From Terrabacter sp. 28 (GTDB taxonomy: Bacteria > Actinomycetota > Actinomycetes > Actinomycetales > Dermatophilaceae): 64,000 nucleotides of DNA. The position numbers and the translations under genes are program-made. The notes beneath the pieces were generated by a model, which ran no database searches, was not told the origin of the DNA, and saw only the letters and a list, made by a program, of their open reading frames with translations. Shown piece by piece: positions 60,436 through 64,000 of this stretch (position 1 is its first letter; each line of letters opens with the position of its first letter). The stretch is taken from the NCBI GenBank assembly GCA_000955875.1, contig JYOE01000021.1, positions 1-64,000 on the forward strand, given 5' to 3'.

Positions 60436-62027
60436 GCACCGCCCTCGGCATCGGCCTGGGCATCCTGCTGATCCTCGCCCTCACCGCGGCGACCGGCTAC
60501 TTCGTGGCGCAGGAGTTCGCCTACGTCGCCGTCGACCGCAACGCCCTCAAGCAGCTCGCCGACGAGGGTGACGCGGCGGCCGAGCGCGCGATGCGCGTCA
60601 CGTCACAGCTGTCGTTCACCCTGTCGGCCGCGCAGTTCGGCATCACCGTGACGGCCCTGCTCGTCGGCTACGTGTCCGAGCCGCTCGTCGGCGAGGGGCT
60701 CGCCGAGCTGCTCGACCCCGACATGTCGTATGCCGCCCGGCTGAGCCTCTCGGTCACCGCCGTCCTCGTCTTCTCGACCGTCGTGCAGATGGTCTTCGGC
60801 GAGCTCGCGCCCAAGAACCTCGCCATCGCGCGCACCGTGCCCCTCGCCCGGGCCCTCAGCCGTTCGACGCTCGTCTACCTCAAGGTGTCGGGCCCCGTCG
60901 TCCGCCTCTTCGACCGCGCGTCGACGAGCCTGCTGCGCAAGGTGGGCATCGAGCCGGTCGAGGAGCTAGAGCACGGCGCCACCGCCGAGGACCTCACGCG
61001 GATCATCGACGAGTCGCACGCCGGCGGTCTGCTCGACGACGACCTCTCGGAGGTGCTCGAGGGCGGGCTGCGCTTCCGTGAGCTCGATGCCGGCGACGTC
61101 ATGACCCCTCGCGTACGCGTCACGACCGTACGCGCGGACGCGACGGTGGCGCACCTCGTCGAGCTGCTCGACACCGGCTGGTCCCGCTTCCCGGTCACCG
61201 GGCGCGACGGTGACGACATCGTCGGCGTGGCCGGCATCGCCGAGGTGCTCTCGGTCGAGCCGTCGCGACGCGCCACGACCGCTGTCGGCTCCGTCGTCTC
61301 CGACCCGACCGTCGTGCCGACGAGCGCCCCGCTCCCCCGCGTTCTGGAGCAGATCCGCGCCGACCACCGGCAGCTGGCCGTCGTCGTCGACGAGCACGGC
61401 GGCTTCGCCGGCATCGTCACCTTCGAGGACATCGCCGAGGAGGTCGTCGGCGACATCCTCGACGAGGACGACGCTCCGCAGCCGGGCGTCGTCGAGACCG
61501 GTCCCGACACGTGGGTGGTGCCCGGGCACCTGCGCCTCGACGAGCTCGAGACCGCCAGCGAGCTGGCGCTGACGAGCAGCGACGAGTACTCCACGCTCAG
61601 CGGCCTGATCCTCGAGCACCTCGGACGCACGGCCGTCGTCGGCGACGAGGTCGTCGTCGAGGCGAAGCGCGACGTCGTCGCGGATCACCGCCATGACCTC
61701 GTCGAAGCCGTCGACCACGAACCACGCTCTGCCGCAGGCGATCTCGGAGACGCCGAGGCGCGCTTCGACGGCGCGGGCGACCGCGACGGCGACCGCGACG
61801 ACAGACGTGGCGATGCGCGCGACGACGAGCGCGACGACGAGGAGCCGCGGCGCCTGCCGGTCTCCGTGCGCCTCACGGTCGCGGCGGTCGAGCGGCACGT
61901 GCCCTCGTCGGTGCGGGTCGAGGTGCTCGACCTCATGTCCGACCTCGAGGCCCTCGACGCCGACCTCGCCGCGGAGGACACCGAGCCGAACGCGCCGGCC
62001 GACGAGCGGTCGGAGGCCGGCCGATGA
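60432..62027 (+). CDS. CNNM/CorC-type transporter with CBS pair
   Basis: A 531-residue membrane protein. A DUF21/CNNM domain of about four segments (residues 1-190, GYFVAQEFAYVAVDRNALKQ, FGELAPKNLAIARTVPLA) precedes a CBS pair (TPRVRVTTVRADATVAHLVE; VVDEHGGFAGIVTFEDIAEE) and a CorC/HlyC domain (WVVPGHLRLDELE). Family members export or regulate Mg2+. The last 115 residues include an Asp/Arg repeat (GDRDGDRDDRRGDARDDERD) with atypical codons. It starts within the leader-ORF stop and overlaps the second transporter by ATGA. Confidence 0.92.
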   Translation: MSTALGIGLGILLILALTAATGYFVAQEFAYVAVDRNALKQLADEGDAAAERAMRVTSQLSFTLSAAQFGITVTALLVGYVSEPLVGEGLAELLDPDMSYAARLSLSVTAVLVFSTVVQMVFGELAPKNLAIARTVPLARALSRSTLVYLKVSGPVVRLFDRASTSLLRKVGIEPVEELEHGATAEDLTRIIDESHAGGLLDDDLSEVLEGGLRFRELDAGDVMTPRVRVTTVRADATVAHLVELLDTGWSRFPVTGRDGDDIVGVAGIAEVLSVEPSRRATTAVGSVVSDPTVVPTSAPLPRVLEQIRADHRQLAVVVDEHGGFAGIVTFEDIAEEVVGDILDEDDAPQPGVVETGPDTWVVPGHLRLDELETASELALTSSDEYSTLSGLILEHLGRTAVVGDEVVVEAKRDVVADHRHDLVEAVDHEPRSAAGDLGDAEARFDGAGDRDGDRDDRRGDARDDERDDEEPRRLPVSVRLTVAAVERHVPSSVRVEVLDLMSDLEALDADLAAEDTEPNAPADERSEAGR

Positions 62028-63037
62028 TCACCGCCCTCCTCGTCTCGCTGCTCCTGCTGGTGCTCAACGCCTTCTTCGTCGCGGCCGAGTTCGCCATCGT
62101 CGCGAGCAAGCGCCACCGGCTCGAGGACCTCGCCGAACGCGGCAGCGTCGCCGCTCGGGCCGCCGTGCGCGCCAACCGCGAGCTGTCGCTCATGCTCGCC
62201 GGGGCCCAGCTCGGCATCACGCTCTGCACGCTCGGCCTCGGCTCGCTCGCCAAGCCCGCCGTCGCCGAGCTGCTTACCCCGGTGTTCACGTTCGCACGCG
62301 TCCCCGAGGCGGCGGCCTACGTGGTCTCGGTCGTGCTTGCGGTGGGCATCGTCGTCTTCCTGCACATGGTCGTCGGCGAGATGGCTCCCAAGTCGTGGGC
62401 CATCGCCCACCCCGAGCGCTCGGCAGTGATGCTGGCACTGCCCTTCCGCGGCTTCGCGTGGGTCGCGCGGCCGGCCCTCAGCCTGCTCAACGCCATGGCC
62501 AACGGGTGCCTGCGCCTCGTGGGGGTCACCCCCCAGGACGAGCTCGGCCAGGTGCACGGGCCCAAGGAGCTGCAGCTGCTCATCGCCAGCTCGAAGGAGC
62601 ACGGCATGCTCGCCGAGCCCGAGCACCGCGTGCTCGCCGGCGCGCTCGACCTCGACACGACCCCGCTCACCGAAGTCCTCGTTCCCATGAGCCAGGCGGT
62701 CGGTGTGCCGACGACCGCCAGCTGCGCCGAGGCGGAGGCCGTCTCGCGCGACACGGGCCGATCGCGGCTCGTCGTGCGCGAGGGTGGCACGCCGGTCGGC
62801 CTCGCCCACGTGCGCGACATCGTGCGCGCGTCGGCGCACGCCCCCGTCACCACCGTGACGGTGCCCGTCCTGCACGTCGACCAGGGGCTGTCGCTGCTCG
62901 ACACCGTGTCGCTGATGCGGGCCGCGCACGCCCAGCTCGTCATCGTCGACGGGCCTTCGGGGCCGGTCGGCCTCGTCACGATGGAGGACCTCCTCGAACG
63001 CGTCCTGGGCACGTTCGAGGACGAGACCGACGCCTGA
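62024..63037 (+). CDS. Second CNNM/CorC-type transporter
   Basis: A 337-residue partner of the preceding gene. The membrane domain reads FFVAAEFAIVASKRHRLEDL and VVGEMAPKSWAIAHPERS, and the CBS pair is in the last 120 residues (LVTMEDLLERVLGTFEDE). It lacks the CorC_HlyC end domain present in the first protein, so the two may form a heteromer. Overlap with the first gene (ATGA) supports equal production. A strong terminator follows. Confidence 0.92.
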   Translation: MITALLVSLLLLVLNAFFVAAEFAIVASKRHRLEDLAERGSVAARAAVRANRELSLMLAGAQLGITLCTLGLGSLAKPAVAELLTPVFTFARVPEAAAYVVSVVLAVGIVVFLHMVVGEMAPKSWAIAHPERSAVMLALPFRGFAWVARPALSLLNAMANGCLRLVGVTPQDELGQVHGPKELQLLIASSKEHGMLAEPEHRVLAGALDLDTTPLTEVLVPMSQAVGVPTTASCAEAEAVSRDTGRSRLVVREGGTPVGLAHVRDIVRASAHAPVTTVTVPVLHVDQGLSLLDTVSLMRAAHAQLVIVDGPSGPVGLVTMEDLLERVLGTFEDETDA

Positions 63038-63040
63038 CGC

Positions 63041-63080
63041 AGAGGCGCTGCCGGCACCCTCATGTGCCGGCAGCGCCTCT
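63041..63080. terminator. Terminator of the CNNM operon
   Basis: Perfect 17-base arms 63041-63057 and 63064-63080 with a 6-base loop, between convergent genes, so probably two-way. Confidence 0.85.
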
Positions 63081-63124
63081 CGGTCGTCTCGGTCCTCTCT
63101 GCCGTCTCGGTCCACCGACCTCGG

Positions 63125-64000
63125 TCAGAGGACCTCGATCTTCGGCGGGCCCGCGAAGTGGCAGGCGACCGTGTGGTCGCTGTCGCCCTGGATGGCCGGC
63201 ACCTCGGTGGTGCAGCGGGTGCGCTCCGACTCGCTCAGCTCTTCCCTGTAACGCGGGCACCGGGTGTGGAAGACGCAACCGCTCGGCGGGTTGATCGGCG
63301 AGGGCAGGTCACCCTTGAGCAGGATGCGCTCGCGCTTGTGCTCGCGGCGGGGGTCCGGGATCGGGACGGCCGACAGAAGCGCCTGGGTGTACGGGTGCAG
63401 CGGGTTCTCGTACAGCTCGTCGCGCGTCGCCAGCTCCATGATCTTGCCGAGGTACATGACCGCGACACGGTCGCTGATGTGCCGGATCACCGCGAGGTCG
63501 TGGGCGACGAACACGTAGGTCAGCTCGAACTCGTCCTGCAGGTCCTCGAGCAGGTTGACCACCTGGGCCTGGATCGAAACGTCCAGGGCAGACACCGGCT
63601 CGTCGCAGACGATGACCTTCGGACGCAGGGCGACCGCGCGGGCGATGCCGATGCGCTGGCGCTGACCGCCCGAGAACTCGTGCGGGAAGCGGTTGTAGTG
63701 CTCCGGGTTGAGCCCCACGCGCTCCATGAGCCGCTGCACCTCGGCCTTGATGCCGCCCTCGGGCTTGATGCCCTGGATGTGGAACGGAGCGGCGATGATC
63801 GTGCCGACGGTCTGGCGGGGGTTGAGCGAGCCGTAGGGGTCCTGGAAGACCATCTGCAGCTCCTTGCGGAGTCTGCGCAGCTCCTTGCCGTCGGCGTTGG
63901 TGACGTCCTTGCCCTGGTAGCGGATCGTCCCGCTCGTGGGTGCCAGCAACTGGAGCACCGTGCGACCCGCCGTCGACTTGCCGCAGCCGGACTCGCCGAC
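63125..64000 (-). CDS. Oligopeptide ABC transporter ATPase (partial)
   Basis: The last 291 residues of an OppF/DppF-type ATPase; the N-terminus lies beyond the window. Walker A GESGCGKST is at the edge, then MVFQDPYGSLNPRQTVG (Q-loop), SGGQRQRIGIARAVAL (signature), VIVCDEPVSALDVSIQAQVV (Walker B) and FVAHDLAVIRHI (switch His). The C-terminal region has the oligopeptide-type cysteines GCVFHTRCPRY plus two later Cys. Permease and binding-protein genes are expected outside the window. Confidence 0.93.
   Translation of the reverse strand, partial: VGESGCGKSTAGRTVLQLLAPTSGTIRYQGKDVTNADGKELRRLRKELQMVFQDPYGSLNPRQTVGTIIAAPFHIQGIKPEGGIKAEVQRLMERVGLNPEHYNRFPHEFSGGQRQRIGIARAVALRPKVIVCDEPVSALDVSIQAQVVNLLEDLQDEFELTYVFVAHDLAVIRHISDRVAVMYLGKIMELATRDELYENPLHPYTQALLSAVPIPDPRREHKRERILLKGDLPSPINPPSGCVFHTRCPRYREELSESERTRCTTEVPAIQGDSDHTVACHFAGPPKIEVL

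Overview
The window is GC-rich actinobacterial chromosome. Coding DNA is dense, with many 4-bp ATGA/GTGA overlaps, GTG and TTG starts, and many leaderless starts placed 6-7 nt after a TANNNT box. Mycothiol synthesis (mshB), the sigE-rseA-htrA-tatB stress locus and a gene order resembling the Mycobacterium tuberculosis Rv1165-Rv1230 region (typA, LpqW-like, mshB, fdxC-dapC, dapD/dapE, LOG protein, DUF3117, sigE operon, mrp) fit an actinobacterium. Overall style suggests Micrococcales, possibly Intrasporangiaceae; that is an inference, since no rRNA lies in the window. I see no rRNA, tRNA, CRISPR array, prophage or insertion sequence. No gene-free stretch exceeds about 240 bases.

Layout. 1-7.1 kb: MiaE-like protein, DEAD-box helicase, glmS, flavin split-barrel protein, zinc alcohol dehydrogenase. 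7.1-18.3 kb: ParA-like ATPase, RecB-type nuclease, MarC, PHP phosphoesterase, a DUF559-type gene bracketed by two copies of a 70-bp hairpin repeat, MaoC hydratase, ThrE-type exporter, aminopeptidase P, lipoprotein and a YflT-like stress protein. 18.3-31.3 kb: acyl-CoA dehydrogenase and two CoA-ester lyases that, with the MaoC protein, look like dispersed ethylmalonyl-CoA pathway genes; between them a caspase-like protease behind a giant hydrolase-CHAT protease, a RIO kinase, proS, a Tat-exported extensin-like peptidase and an esterase. 31.4-40.5 kb: MgtE_N/CBS protein, DUF1003, Mrp ATPase, tatB-htrA-rseA-sigE, methyltransferase, DUF3117. 40.7-53.5 kb: enoyl-CoA hydratase, PIG-V-like mannosyltransferase, LOG protein, dapE/dapD, citrate synthase, dapC-fdxA, GNAT, VanW protein. 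53.7-64 kb: mshB, LpqW-like lipoprotein, typA, NUDIX, phosphotransferase-like protein, pterin dehydratase, two CNNM-type transporters behind a proline-rich leader ORF, and the end of an oligopeptide ABC ATPase.

Four signals stand out. First, the 8-mer CGGCATAC occurs about 38 times (counted by eye, both strands nearly equal; roughly 2 expected from composition). It is enriched in noncoding DNA and is sometimes paired as an inverted repeat, once as a terminator. This resembles a DNA-uptake sequence. Second, the CHAT-hydrolase plus caspase pair looks like a two-protease cascade. Third, a leaderless proline-rich upstream ORF overlaps the CNNM transporter start and resembles magnesium-sensing leader peptides. 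Fourth, there is a 70-bp intergenic hairpin family and a separate cluster of GTTCTCTCGATCG repeats that has become part of the mshB reading frame.
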